From: Treponema sp.
Lineage (GTDB): Bacteria > Spirochaetota > Spirochaetia > Treponematales > Treponemataceae
Direction: 5' to 3'
Length of the DNA: 64,000 nt
Assembly: GCA_024682655.1 (NCBI GenBank)
Contig: JAIKYZ010000109.1
Location: 1 to 64,000, forward strand
Part shown: positions 48,343-57,033 of the stretch, one piece after another
How the letters are laid out: each line of letters begins with the position of its first letter
Numbering within the stretch: position 1 is the stretch's first letter
The notes under the pieces: model-generated
What the model was told of the DNA's origin: nothing
The model's database searches: none
Seen by the model: only the letters and a program-made list of their open reading frames with translations
Position numbers and translations under genes: made by a program

Positions 48343-49530
48343 ATGTTTGAAGATTTTTTATATGCAATAAATAGTTTTAAGAGAAGTAAAACAAGAACTT
48401 TTCTTTCCCTTTTGGGAATTATCATCGGGGTTGCTTCTGTAATTGTTATTACCAGTATGGGGGCTTCTTCGACAAAAAAAGTTGAAAGTACCTTTGGAAC
48501 TGCGGGCCTTGATGTAGTTAGTATCAGTTCAGGTTTTATGCGCAGAAGAAGGGATGCTGTAACCCTTTCTTTTGATGAAAGTTTTCGCCAGAATATGTTT
48601 GAAAAGATTTCTGGAATAGAAAAAATCTGGTATAAAAACACTCTTTCATCAACCCTAACTTACGGAGATACTTCTTCGTCTATTTCTACAAGTGCCATTG
48701 AATATGGTTATCTGGAAATGTATGGAATGGAGTTGGAATCTGGTTCATTTTTTACCTATACAGATGATAAAGAAGGAAGTCAAAAAATTATTTTAAGTCA
48801 CGACCTGGCTGAATCCTTTTTCCCCGCCGGCGATGCAGTTGGAAAAAAAATAATTCTAGTAGTCAGTAAAGTGTCTTTTGGTTTTGAAATTGTGGGAGTT
48901 CTTGCAGATCAAACTACAGGAATGGAAAATGGTTCTGCCTATATTCCCCGGGGTTTTTATTCCAAGAAGATTGAACCAAATCCCCTGGCTTCTACTATAA
49001 TGGTTCAGGCAATTTCTAATCAGAAGGCAACAGAATTAGTTGATATTCTGGAAGAATATTGTAATGAAGAATCAGGAACAGAAGGTTCAGTTGATGTTAC
49101 AAGTATGCAGTCAATGCTGGATCAGATGAGTGAAATTACAAATACCATGAGTATAATGCTTTCTGCTATTGCGGCTATTTCTCTTCTTGTAGGTGGAATT
49201 GGAATCATGAATATTATGATTGTAACTGTTACCGAAAGAAAAAGTGAAATTGGTATAAGAAAGGCCTTGGGGGCAAGCCCTGCAGATATAAGACAGCAGT
49301 TTTTGGTTGAATCAGCCAGTATTACCTTAATCGGCGGTTTATTGGGAATTTTTCTGGGAATTTTAATTAGTCTGGCAGTTGAATACGTACAATCCAACGA
49401 ATTTATTATCAACTGGGGAGCCTGCTTATTTTCCTTTGTATTCAGTGTATTTGTAGGAATCTTTTTTGGATTGAATCCTGCCAGTAGAGCCGCAAAACTT
49501 GATCCTGTAATAGCCCTAAGTGGAGAATAG
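48343..49530 (+). CDS. MacB/FtsX-type ABC transporter permease
   Basis: N-terminal SKTRTFLSLLGIIIGVASVIVI and C-terminal MIVTVTERKSEIGIRKALGAS. Confidence 0.94.
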   Translation: MFEDFLYAINSFKRSKTRTFLSLLGIIIGVASVIVITSMGASSTKKVESTFGTAGLDVVSISSGFMRRRRDAVTLSFDESFRQNMFEKISGIEKIWYKNTLSSTLTYGDTSSSISTSAIEYGYLEMYGMELESGSFFTYTDDKEGSQKIILSHDLAESFFPAGDAVGKKIILVVSKVSFGFEIVGVLADQTTGMENGSAYIPRGFYSKKIEPNPLASTIMVQAISNQKATELVDILEEYCNEESGTEGSVDVTSMQSMLDQMSEITNTMSIMLSAIAAISLLVGGIGIMNIMIVTVTERKSEIGIRKALGASPADIRQQFLVESASITLIGGLLGIFLGILISLAVEYVQSNEFIINWGACLFSFVFSVFVGIFFGLNPASRAAKLDPVIALSGE

Positions 49531-49554
49531 GAAATCAAACTAATATAGGGATGC

Positions 49555-49584
49555 GTCAAGGCACGCTTCGCTTAAAGCCTTGAC
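49555..49584. repeat. Palindromic element between convergent genes
   Basis: GTCAAGGC (49555-49562)/GCCTTGAC (49577-49584). Confidence 0.8.
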
Positions 49585-49595
49585 ACGTCCGTTTT

Positions 49596-49622
49596 GATAC
49601 CTGAAAAATATTTTCAAGTATC
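49596..49622. terminator. Terminator-like hairpin abutting the stop codon of the minus-strand gene
   Basis: GATACCTGAAAA/TTTTCAAGTATC, 11 of 12 paired. Confidence 0.5.
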
Positions 49623-51351
49623 AATAACCATCGCTCATTTCGCGGTTGGCATCTTTCTTACATAATTCATCATAAACAAGGGAGCGCTTTCTTAATTCTT
49701 CTTTTAATTCTTTTGGGAATGGCATATTACGCCAGAAGATACCACGAACATCTTTTTCAAGTCTTTGAACTCCGGTAGATTCTTTTGTCATCCACAAAAT
49801 GTAATCTTCAATAAAGAATTCCTTGAGGTCTCCCTTAAGTTTCATCTGTTCAATATGCTGGTAGTACTGTCCTGTAAGACCTTCTTCCATCCAATAGTAA
49901 GAAGCTTTTTCCTTTGCAACCTGCCATCTTAAGTCGGCTACGGCTGTTAAAACTGCAATCTTCAAATCTTTTGGGTACATTGGAATTACAATACGACCTC
50001 TACTTGTTACACGATTATAACGGTCAAATGGTTCCCAACAGAAACCTCTGTCCCCATAAGTTGGTACAAGACAAACGTAAGGAACAATTCTGTTTGGAAT
50101 ATTTTTATGAATACGACAGAAAACACCCGGATCAATTGATTCAATCCAGCGCATAATTTCAATTACGTTTTCGCGGCTACCAGTTCCTTTTTCGGTACAG
50201 TGATAGAATTCTCTTGTAAAGATAGGGAATTGATTTCCACGGCGACCAATTGTCATTTTTGCCATCTGACGAACGGTTTCAAATTCAATCTTAACGGCTT
50301 CTGTATCATTTGTTGTCATGATTTCAGCACCATCATGATTTGCCATTTTGTCCTGAACAGCATCATAAGTGTGTTTTGCTTCTGTATATTCGCTAAGACA
50401 TTTAGAAAGTTCTTTGTCGTTTTTAGAAAGTCTGTGCATAATATCAGAAATTTCACTAAAGATTTTTTTCTGAAAATCTGTATAAGACTGACAATGTGGT
50501 TCCATTCCCAAAAGTGGCTGGTGTTCTGTAAGTGCTGTAACTTTTTCTTTTAAGTTACCTTCCAGCATTGTTCTTTCGTTTTCTTTAATTCCCAGTAAAT
50601 TTTCTGCACTCTGTAATTTACCAGAGTTTTTTGATTGCAGCTGCATAAGTCTTGATTGTTCAGCCATATTAGCTTCGTCTGCAGTCATATTTGCAGTCTT
50701 TTTAGGAATTTTCTTTTCATCGGTTGCGGAGTTTGTCATTCTTCCAGTTGCAATTTCTTTAAACCATTCATCAACATAAAGAATTGGTTCTTTTGTTCTA
50801 TTTTCAACAACTATCTTAGAAAAGAAGTCTTTTTGTTCTGCTTTAAAAAGAGAAGGTAAAAGTACACCAAAACGAACAAGCATTCTTTTAGGCATTGGAA
50901 CATTTGGATCTACCATTTTTCCAACCATACCGCGAATAAGTTCCCAATAGGCAGTTACAATCTGCTGTCGGTAAACGGCTCGGTCTTTTGGATCCTGGCA
51001 GGTAAGATATTTTGACAAAACCTGATGTACACGCTGGGCCGAAGCATTTTCTCCGGTTAAGGCTGTTTTGTAATATTTTGTATCATTAAAGACTTGAGAA
51101 GGAGTTTCATTTAAAGGATTTTCAATTTTATCAAATTCCTTTTTACTCAAATCAACATCATGAATTGATTTATTTCCACCACCGTGAACAACTTCATCAA
51201 TAGATTTTGTAAAGAGAGATTTGTGATTTGTCGGAATATCTATTTCTTCTACTGTGATAGGAACTGAATCCTCTGAAGAATCTCCGTTATCTGCTCCGTT
51301 TATAAGGGCTGCAATCTCAGGATCTAACTCTTCTTCCATCTTTAACTCCAA
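49621..51351 (-). CDS. Conserved hypothetical cytoplasmic protein
   Basis: Intact 576-aa ORF, no recognised domain. Confidence 0.8.
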   Translation of the reverse strand: MELKMEEELDPEIAALINGADNGDSSEDSVPITVEEIDIPTNHKSLFTKSIDEVVHGGGNKSIHDVDLSKKEFDKIENPLNETPSQVFNDTKYYKTALTGENASAQRVHQVLSKYLTCQDPKDRAVYRQQIVTAYWELIRGMVGKMVDPNVPMPKRMLVRFGVLLPSLFKAEQKDFFSKIVVENRTKEPILYVDEWFKEIATGRMTNSATDEKKIPKKTANMTADEANMAEQSRLMQLQSKNSGKLQSAENLLGIKENERTMLEGNLKEKVTALTEHQPLLGMEPHCQSYTDFQKKIFSEISDIMHRLSKNDKELSKCLSEYTEAKHTYDAVQDKMANHDGAEIMTTNDTEAVKIEFETVRQMAKMTIGRRGNQFPIFTREFYHCTEKGTGSRENVIEIMRWIESIDPGVFCRIHKNIPNRIVPYVCLVPTYGDRGFCWEPFDRYNRVTSRGRIVIPMYPKDLKIAVLTAVADLRWQVAKEKASYYWMEEGLTGQYYQHIEQMKLKGDLKEFFIEDYILWMTKESTGVQRLEKDVRGIFWRNMPFPKELKEELRKRSLVYDELCKKDANREMSDGY

Positions 51352-51417
51352 TTTACTTTATTAAAAAAATTATAACATAAAATAACATCTTTGTATTTGT
51401 TTTTAGCAAAAATTATA

Positions 51418-52167
51418 TTATTGTCCTATCCTGATTATATAATCATTAAAACCATCTTTTTTTAGTTTTTCTTCCATTTTTCTTATTTGCGATTTTGGAA
51501 TTTTTTTAAGGACCAGCCTAAAGATTTCTCCATTAGAACGAATAAAAATATTTCTGTAGCCAAGTTTATAAAGTTTTTTAGCCATAGCCTGGGCGTTTTC
51601 TTTTTTACTAAAACTTGCTAGCTGAATTTCAAGAATTGCATTTTCGGGGGCTTCTTGCAAAGTTTTTTTATTTTTACTTTGATTATTAGAGGAACTTTTA
51701 CTTTTTGCAGAACTTTTAGATGATTTATTCCAATCGGCACCAAACCTCTGAGTCATAAGCTGATTTGCTTTACGGGCTGTATCACTGCTGAGTTTTGTAT
51801 CAGGTCCTCTTTCTATAATTTCAATTTTTACCCTTGCAGTTCCATCTTTTATCATATCAAGTTTGATTGCGGCGGCTTTTGATAAATCTAAAACCCTGTC
51901 AGGTACAAAAGGCCCACGGTCATTTACTCTTACAATTACACTTTTAGAATTTTTATTATTTGTGATTTTTAATTTTGTATTGAAGGGGAGACTTTTACTT
52001 GCACAGGTATAATCATACATATTAAAAATTTCACCATTTGAAGTTCTTTTTCCATGAAAATCTTCTGCATAGTAAGAAACTAAAGCATTTGACATATAAA
52101 GCTGGGCAAAAATATTTGAAAGTGGTAAAAATAATAAAATCAAAGAGATCAAAGTAATTTTTTTCAT
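51418..52167 (-). CDS. RlpA-like septal ring protein with SPOR domain
   Basis: YYAEDFHGKRTSNGEIFNMYDYTCASKSLPFNTKL...VRVNDRGPFVPDRVLDLS; C-terminal SPOR-like repeat. Start at MKKITL (52167). Confidence 0.9.
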   Translation of the reverse strand: MKKITLISLILLFLPLSNIFAQLYMSNALVSYYAEDFHGKRTSNGEIFNMYDYTCASKSLPFNTKLKITNNKNSKSVIVRVNDRGPFVPDRVLDLSKAAAIKLDMIKDGTARVKIEIIERGPDTKLSSDTARKANQLMTQRFGADWNKSSKSSAKSKSSSNNQSKNKKTLQEAPENAILEIQLASFSKKENAQAMAKKLYKLGYRNIFIRSNGEIFRLVLKKIPKSQIRKMEEKLKKDGFNDYIIRIGQ

Positions 52168-52186
52168 GCTATAATTATCGGAAATT

Positions 52187-52651
52187 ATGACAAACACTAC
52201 ACTTTGCTATATAGAAAAAGACGGAAAATATTTAATGCTCCACCGGGTTAAAAAAATCAATGACCTGAATAAAGATAAGTGGATTGGAATTGGCGGTAAA
52301 CTGGAAAATTGCGAAAGTCCCCAGGATTGTATTCGCCGGGAAGTAAAAGAAGAAAGTGGCCTTGAACTTGGTAAAATTGAATACCGGGGGTTTGTTACCT
52401 TTGTTGATATGAGCCAGGAAGATAATCCCTATACAGAATATATGCATTTATTCTGGACCGATGATTTTAAGGGCCAGCTTAAAGTTTGTGATGAAGGGGA
52501 TTTGGAATGGGTTTTAAAATCTAAAATGAATGATTTACCCCACTGGAAAGGCGATGAAATCTTTTTAGACCTTATAGACAAAAAGGCCCCATTTTTTAGC
52601 CTTAAATTAGTCTATAAAAACGGGGTCTTATTAGAATCTATCTTAAATTAG
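52187..52651 (+). CDS. NUDIX hydrolase (8-oxo-dGTP diphosphatase type)
   Basis: GGKLENCESPQDCIRREVKEESGL NUDIX box. Confidence 0.92.
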   Translation: MTNTTLCYIEKDGKYLMLHRVKKINDLNKDKWIGIGGKLENCESPQDCIRREVKEESGLELGKIEYRGFVTFVDMSQEDNPYTEYMHLFWTDDFKGQLKVCDEGDLEWVLKSKMNDLPHWKGDEIFLDLIDKKAPFFSLKLVYKNGVLLESILN

Positions 52652-52652
52652 A

Positions 52653-54740
52653 TTAAAATCTTTCGGCCTTTTTAATAAAAGCTTTTGCGTTACTTTTATT
52701 TGCGCTACGGCTGGAAGTTCTTTCGCTCTGGGTATGAACATTTGGACGGTTGCCTTTTGAACGGCCTTCCATACGTTTTTCTCTTCTTCCATTATTTGTC
52801 CGGCTGTCACGGTCTTTACGGCTTCTTTCTCCGCGTTTTTCTGAAGAATCCCTGTCCCGGCCCGAAGATCTTGAGCCTTTTCTTGAACCTCTGCCTTCTT
52901 CTTTCATGTCAAAGTGCATATGAGGCAGTCTCTTATCATTTTTAGACATTTCAACCGCTTTTTTTGCCGAAGCCACAGGCAGGTTTACCAGAGAAAATTG
53001 CTGGGCTACATCAATCTGATCTACAAGTCGGCCAGGAATATGGAGCATATTACTAAAATAGTCTGCAATTTCGCGGGCCCTGTAACCATCTTTTTTACCA
53101 AGAGAAATAAAGACTCTCATCTGGTCACCCTTTGGAGCAAAATCTTTAGTCTGGCTGATTTTTCCGTAGTGTTTTGAACTTAATTTATCGCCATAAAGAA
53201 TTGAAAGTACGCCTGCCAAAACTTCTTCGGCCTTTTGATTTTGAATAAGGTCCTGGGCAAGTTCTACAAATTTCTTGTTGAGTAATTTTGGATTTACCTT
53301 AGGTCCCTTTTCTTCCTGAAGGTTTTCTTCACTTGTATTTTCCGATGTATTTTCTGAGCTTTCGATTACTTCTGCTTCTAATTCATTTTCTGCCAGCTCT
53401 TCTGAAATTTCTTCTGCTTTATTTTCGCTGCCTTCAAAAAGTTTTGCTTTTAATTCTTCAATAAGTCTTTTTTCTTTGATTGCAAGAACTTCATTTACAG
53501 ATGGAATTTTTTCTTCTTTCATCTGACCCTTGCTGGCTTTTGAAACGGCTCTTTGTAAGAAAGTTAATTTTCTTCTTTCTTCAGGTCTTACAAAAGTAAC
53601 GGCAATTCCTTCTGCTCCTGCTCTACCGGTACGTCCAATTCGGTGAACGTAAGTGGCGGCATCAAATGGAAGAGAGTAGTTTACAACATGGCTTATTCCA
53701 GAAATATCAATTCCACGGGCTGCTACATCGGTTGCTACAAGTATTCTTGTTTTTTTAGATCTAAAGCGTTCCAGAACTTTTTCACGTTGATTTTGCATAA
53801 TATCTCCGTGAAGGGCTGCGGCTTCATAGCCTTTTAAATCAAGAAGTCTAGTAACATTATCTGCATCCATTTTTGTCATTGTAAAAACAAGTCCGTAAAA
53901 ATCTGGAGACATATCAATTAAGCGTACAAGGGCTTCAATTTTTTCGTTTTCTCTAACAACCCAGAATTTCTGGTCAATTGCAAGAGCCTGGTCTACAACT
54001 TTTTCTTCTTCAATAATGTCATATTCACCCATAAAATCAGCGGCGATTTTTAAAATTGGGGCTGGCATTGTTGCAGAAAATAAAAGAATTCTTGCCTCTG
54101 GATTGGCCTGGGCAAATATTTCCCGGATATCGTCAATAAAGCCCATATCCAGCATTTCATCGCCTTCATCAAGAATAAAATATTTAATTTTACTTAAGTC
54201 TAAAGTTTTCTTTTCCAGGTGATCTTTTATACGGCCAGGGGTTCCAACTACAATTTCGCAACCCCTCTTAAGCTCTTTAATTTGAGTTGAGTAAGAAGCT
54301 CCACCGTAGAGCACGCAGGTTCTTGGAATGCCATTACTTGAAAAAGACTGCATTTCTGTACAAGTCTGCATTGCAAGTTCTCGGGTTGGCTCAAGAATAA
54401 GGGCCTGAACATTACTTGCTTTTTCTTTGATTGATTGAATAATTGGAAGTCCAAAGGCTGCAGTTTTACCTGTACCGGTTCTTGCTCTGGCAATAAGATT
54501 TGTATCGCCATCTAATAATCTTGGAATTGCTAATACCTGGATTGGAGAAGGAAGTTTAAATCCCTTTCTTTCTACGGCTGCTAAAGTGTATTCATCAAGG
54601 CCTAAATCTTCAAAAGAAACTTCAGCATCTTCATTTTCTGTGTTTTCATCTTGAATTGCTTCGTTTTCGTTTAATTCGCTTGGGAGGACAGAATTATCCT
54701 CTGCAGGGACACTTACCCCTGTTAATTCTTCGTGTTTCAT
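52653..54740 (-). CDS. DEAD-box RNA helicase (CsdA/DeaD-like)
   Basis: ARTGTGKTAAF, PTRELAMQ, DEGD (Walker B variant), SAT, HRIGRTGRAG; basic RS-rich tail. Confidence 0.93.
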   Translation of the reverse strand: MKHEELTGVSVPAEDNSVLPSELNENEAIQDENTENEDAEVSFEDLGLDEYTLAAVERKGFKLPSPIQVLAIPRLLDGDTNLIARARTGTGKTAAFGLPIIQSIKEKASNVQALILEPTRELAMQTCTEMQSFSSNGIPRTCVLYGGASYSTQIKELKRGCEIVVGTPGRIKDHLEKKTLDLSKIKYFILDEGDEMLDMGFIDDIREIFAQANPEARILLFSATMPAPILKIAADFMGEYDIIEEEKVVDQALAIDQKFWVVRENEKIEALVRLIDMSPDFYGLVFTMTKMDADNVTRLLDLKGYEAAALHGDIMQNQREKVLERFRSKKTRILVATDVAARGIDISGISHVVNYSLPFDAATYVHRIGRTGRAGAEGIAVTFVRPEERRKLTFLQRAVSKASKGQMKEEKIPSVNEVLAIKEKRLIEELKAKLFEGSENKAEEISEELAENELEAEVIESSENTSENTSEENLQEEKGPKVNPKLLNKKFVELAQDLIQNQKAEEVLAGVLSILYGDKLSSKHYGKISQTKDFAPKGDQMRVFISLGKKDGYRAREIADYFSNMLHIPGRLVDQIDVAQQFSLVNLPVASAKKAVEMSKNDKRLPHMHFDMKEEGRGSRKGSRSSGRDRDSSEKRGERSRKDRDSRTNNGRREKRMEGRSKGNRPNVHTQSERTSSRSANKSNAKAFIKKAERF

Positions 54741-54988
54741 AAATAACCTCTGTTTTCTTTAATCCACCGAAAGCAAAGTTTATTTATAAATCCAAAAAAT
54801 TAATCCTTAAACCTTAGCCTTCGCATCACACTCTTGTGATGGCCTTTAATATAGTTGAAATTGTTTATATTTGCAAGCAAACATTTGAAAATATCGCAAA
54901 TATTACTATTTATTCTGGTAATTTATAATAGATAATTAAATCTTCAAAATTGAATAAAGCTGATTTTTGTGCTATAATATTCAAATCT

Positions 54989-55660
54989 ATGGATACAAAG
55001 TTTAAAGTTGACCAGAAGGTCGTTTACCCAAGTCAGGGTGTTGGAAAAATTGTTGAAGTTTTTGAGAGATCTTTCAAAGATACTGTGACTCCATATTATA
55101 AGATTTACATTGAAGCTTCAGATATGATGGTTATGGTACCAGTTGATAATGCTGAATCTTTAGGCATTCGTCAGACTGTTGATGCAGAAGAAGCTCAACA
55201 GGCTTTAAATTTACTTTCTGAAGAATGTGAACCTATTACTTCTGACTGGAAATTGCGTTATCAGATGAATCTTGATTTACTTAAAAAAGGTACCATTAAA
55301 GATATCGCTACAATCGTTAGATGTTTGTATAACAGAAGTAAAGTAAAAGAGTTGCCTATTCAGGAAAGAAAACTTTATGATTCGGCTAAAAAACTTCTTA
55401 TTGATGAAATCTCAATCGCTCTTGAAAAATCAGAAAAAGAAATAGAAAGTGAAATTCATACAAAACTTGAGCCACCTGGATTAGCACCAAAAATCAAACA
55501 CCTTCAGAATCTTGACGAAGATGAAGATGATGATTTAATGGATGATATGAAAAAATCAGATGATTCAGACGACTCGGATGATTCGGACGATCAGGATGAT
55601 TCAAATTCATCAGACGATATGGATTCTGATGATGATTTTGGTGATGACGAAGAATTCTAA
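54989..55660 (+). CDS. CarD-family transcriptional regulator with acidic tail
   Basis: FKVDQKVVYPSQGVGKIVEVFERSF...YYKIYIEASDMMVMVPVDNAESLGIRQ. ATG 54989 preferred over ORF start 54950. Confidence 0.92.
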   Translation: MDTKFKVDQKVVYPSQGVGKIVEVFERSFKDTVTPYYKIYIEASDMMVMVPVDNAESLGIRQTVDAEEAQQALNLLSEECEPITSDWKLRYQMNLDLLKKGTIKDIATIVRCLYNRSKVKELPIQERKLYDSAKKLLIDEISIALEKSEKEIESEIHTKLEPPGLAPKIKHLQNLDEDEDDDLMDDMKKSDDSDDSDDSDDQDDSNSSDDMDSDDDFGDDEEF

Positions 55661-55684
55661 TTTATCTGATCCTTATTAAGTAAG

Positions 55685-56407
55685 ATGACAAATATTACTG
55701 TAATAATTACCGCTGCCGGTTCTTCAAGTAGGATCGGTAATGGTATAAAAAAAGAATATTTACCTTTCAAAAATGGCACAGTTCTAAGTAGCTGTGCTAA
55801 AACTTTTTTTAAAGCCCTGGAAGAAGGTCCTCAAAATTACAATTTTTTAAATCTTATAATAACTTGTCCACCGGGCCAGCTTATTAAATGTCAGGAACTT
55901 TTATTTTCGGACGGGGAATTTCTAGAATTATTACAAGCCGACATAAGAAGCCCTGATTTTTTTAAAATTGTAGAAGGCGGGGCTTCCAGACAGGAATCAG
56001 TTTATAAGGCTTTGAAAGCAGTAAAAGATTCTACCCAAATAGTTTTAATTCATGACGGAGCCAGACCCTTTGTAAGTCAGGAAATCATTCAAAAGGGAAT
56101 AGAAACTGCCCTTACTTATGGCGCCAGCGTTCCTGCAATTACCCCAATAGATACCCAAAAAGAAATTGACCAAAAAGGTTTTATAAGCCGTCATCTTTGC
56201 CGAAATCAACTTGCTTCTGTACAAACTCCTCAAAATTTTACTTTTGAATCTTTGTTACAGGCTTATACCAAGGCAATGAAGAGTAAGCAAACTTATACAG
56301 ATGATACAGAAATATGGGGACAATATTGTGGCCCTGTAAAAACCTATCAGGGTAGTCCGGAAAATATAAAAATAACTTATCCTCAGGATTTGGAAAAATT
56401 AAATTAA
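55685..56407 (+). CDS. ispD: 2-C-methyl-D-erythritol 4-phosphate cytidylyltransferase
   Basis: ITAAGSSSRIGNGIKKEYLPF, VLIHDGARPFVS, DDTEIWG. Confidence 0.93.
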   Translation: MTNITVIITAAGSSSRIGNGIKKEYLPFKNGTVLSSCAKTFFKALEEGPQNYNFLNLIITCPPGQLIKCQELLFSDGEFLELLQADIRSPDFFKIVEGGASRQESVYKALKAVKDSTQIVLIHDGARPFVSQEIIQKGIETALTYGASVPAITPIDTQKEIDQKGFISRHLCRNQLASVQTPQNFTFESLLQAYTKAMKSKQTYTDDTEIWGQYCGPVKTYQGSPENIKITYPQDLEKLN

Positions 56408-56532
56408 GGTTTAAATTGAATGTCTAAAATATCGCCATTCAATTTAACTTAGAGTTTCTTGCGAAACTCTTATATTGCCAATCAAATATCCTCGGTTGTT
56501 GAAACAACCTCCGGTATTTGATTTTAAGGAAG
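56408..56532 (+). repeat. Three-hairpin dispersed repeat, copy D
   Basis: Begins directly after the ispD stop and ends with AAGGAAGG before ispF; one stem mismatch (GTC versus GCC). Confidence 0.95.
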
Positions 56533-56540
56533 GAAAAATT

Positions 56541-57017
56541 ATGATAAGAGTTGGTCTTGGATATGATTTACACAGATTAGTAGATGGTAGAAAGCTGCTT
56601 TTAGGTGGAGTGGAGATTCCTTTTGAAAAGGGCGAAGACGGTCATTCCGATGGAGACTTACTTTTACACGCTATAACCGATGCTCTTTTGGGGGCCAGTG
56701 GCCTTGGCGATATTGGCTCTTATTTTCCCCCAGAAGAAGCAAAATGGAAGGATGCCGATTCTGCTTTTTTATTAAAAACAGTACTAAAAGATATTTACAA
56801 GGCTGGCTGGAAGATTGAAAACCTGGACTGCGTTGTAAAACTTGAAAAACCAAAATTTATTCCTTTCCGTCAGCAGGTTATTAATTCTATTGCTTCTATA
56901 CTTGAAATTAATCCTGACCAGGTCTTTGTTAAAGCAAAAACGGGAGAGAAAATCCCTCCCGTTGGTACAAGTCAGGCTTTAGAAGCCTATGTTGTTTGCC
57001 TTCTATCTAAAGACTAA
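56541..57017 (+). CDS. ispF: 2-C-methyl-D-erythritol 2,4-cyclodiphosphate synthase
   Basis: MIRVGLGYDLHRLVDGRKLLLGGVEIPFEKGEDGHSDGDLLLHAITDALLGA. The ORF start at 56475 is inside the repeat. Confidence 0.95.
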   Translation: MIRVGLGYDLHRLVDGRKLLLGGVEIPFEKGEDGHSDGDLLLHAITDALLGASGLGDIGSYFPPEEAKWKDADSAFLLKTVLKDIYKAGWKIENLDCVVKLEKPKFIPFRQQVINSIASILEINPDQVFVKAKTGEKIPPVGTSQALEAYVVCLLSKD

Positions 57018-57033
57018 AGACCTTTACTTTTGA

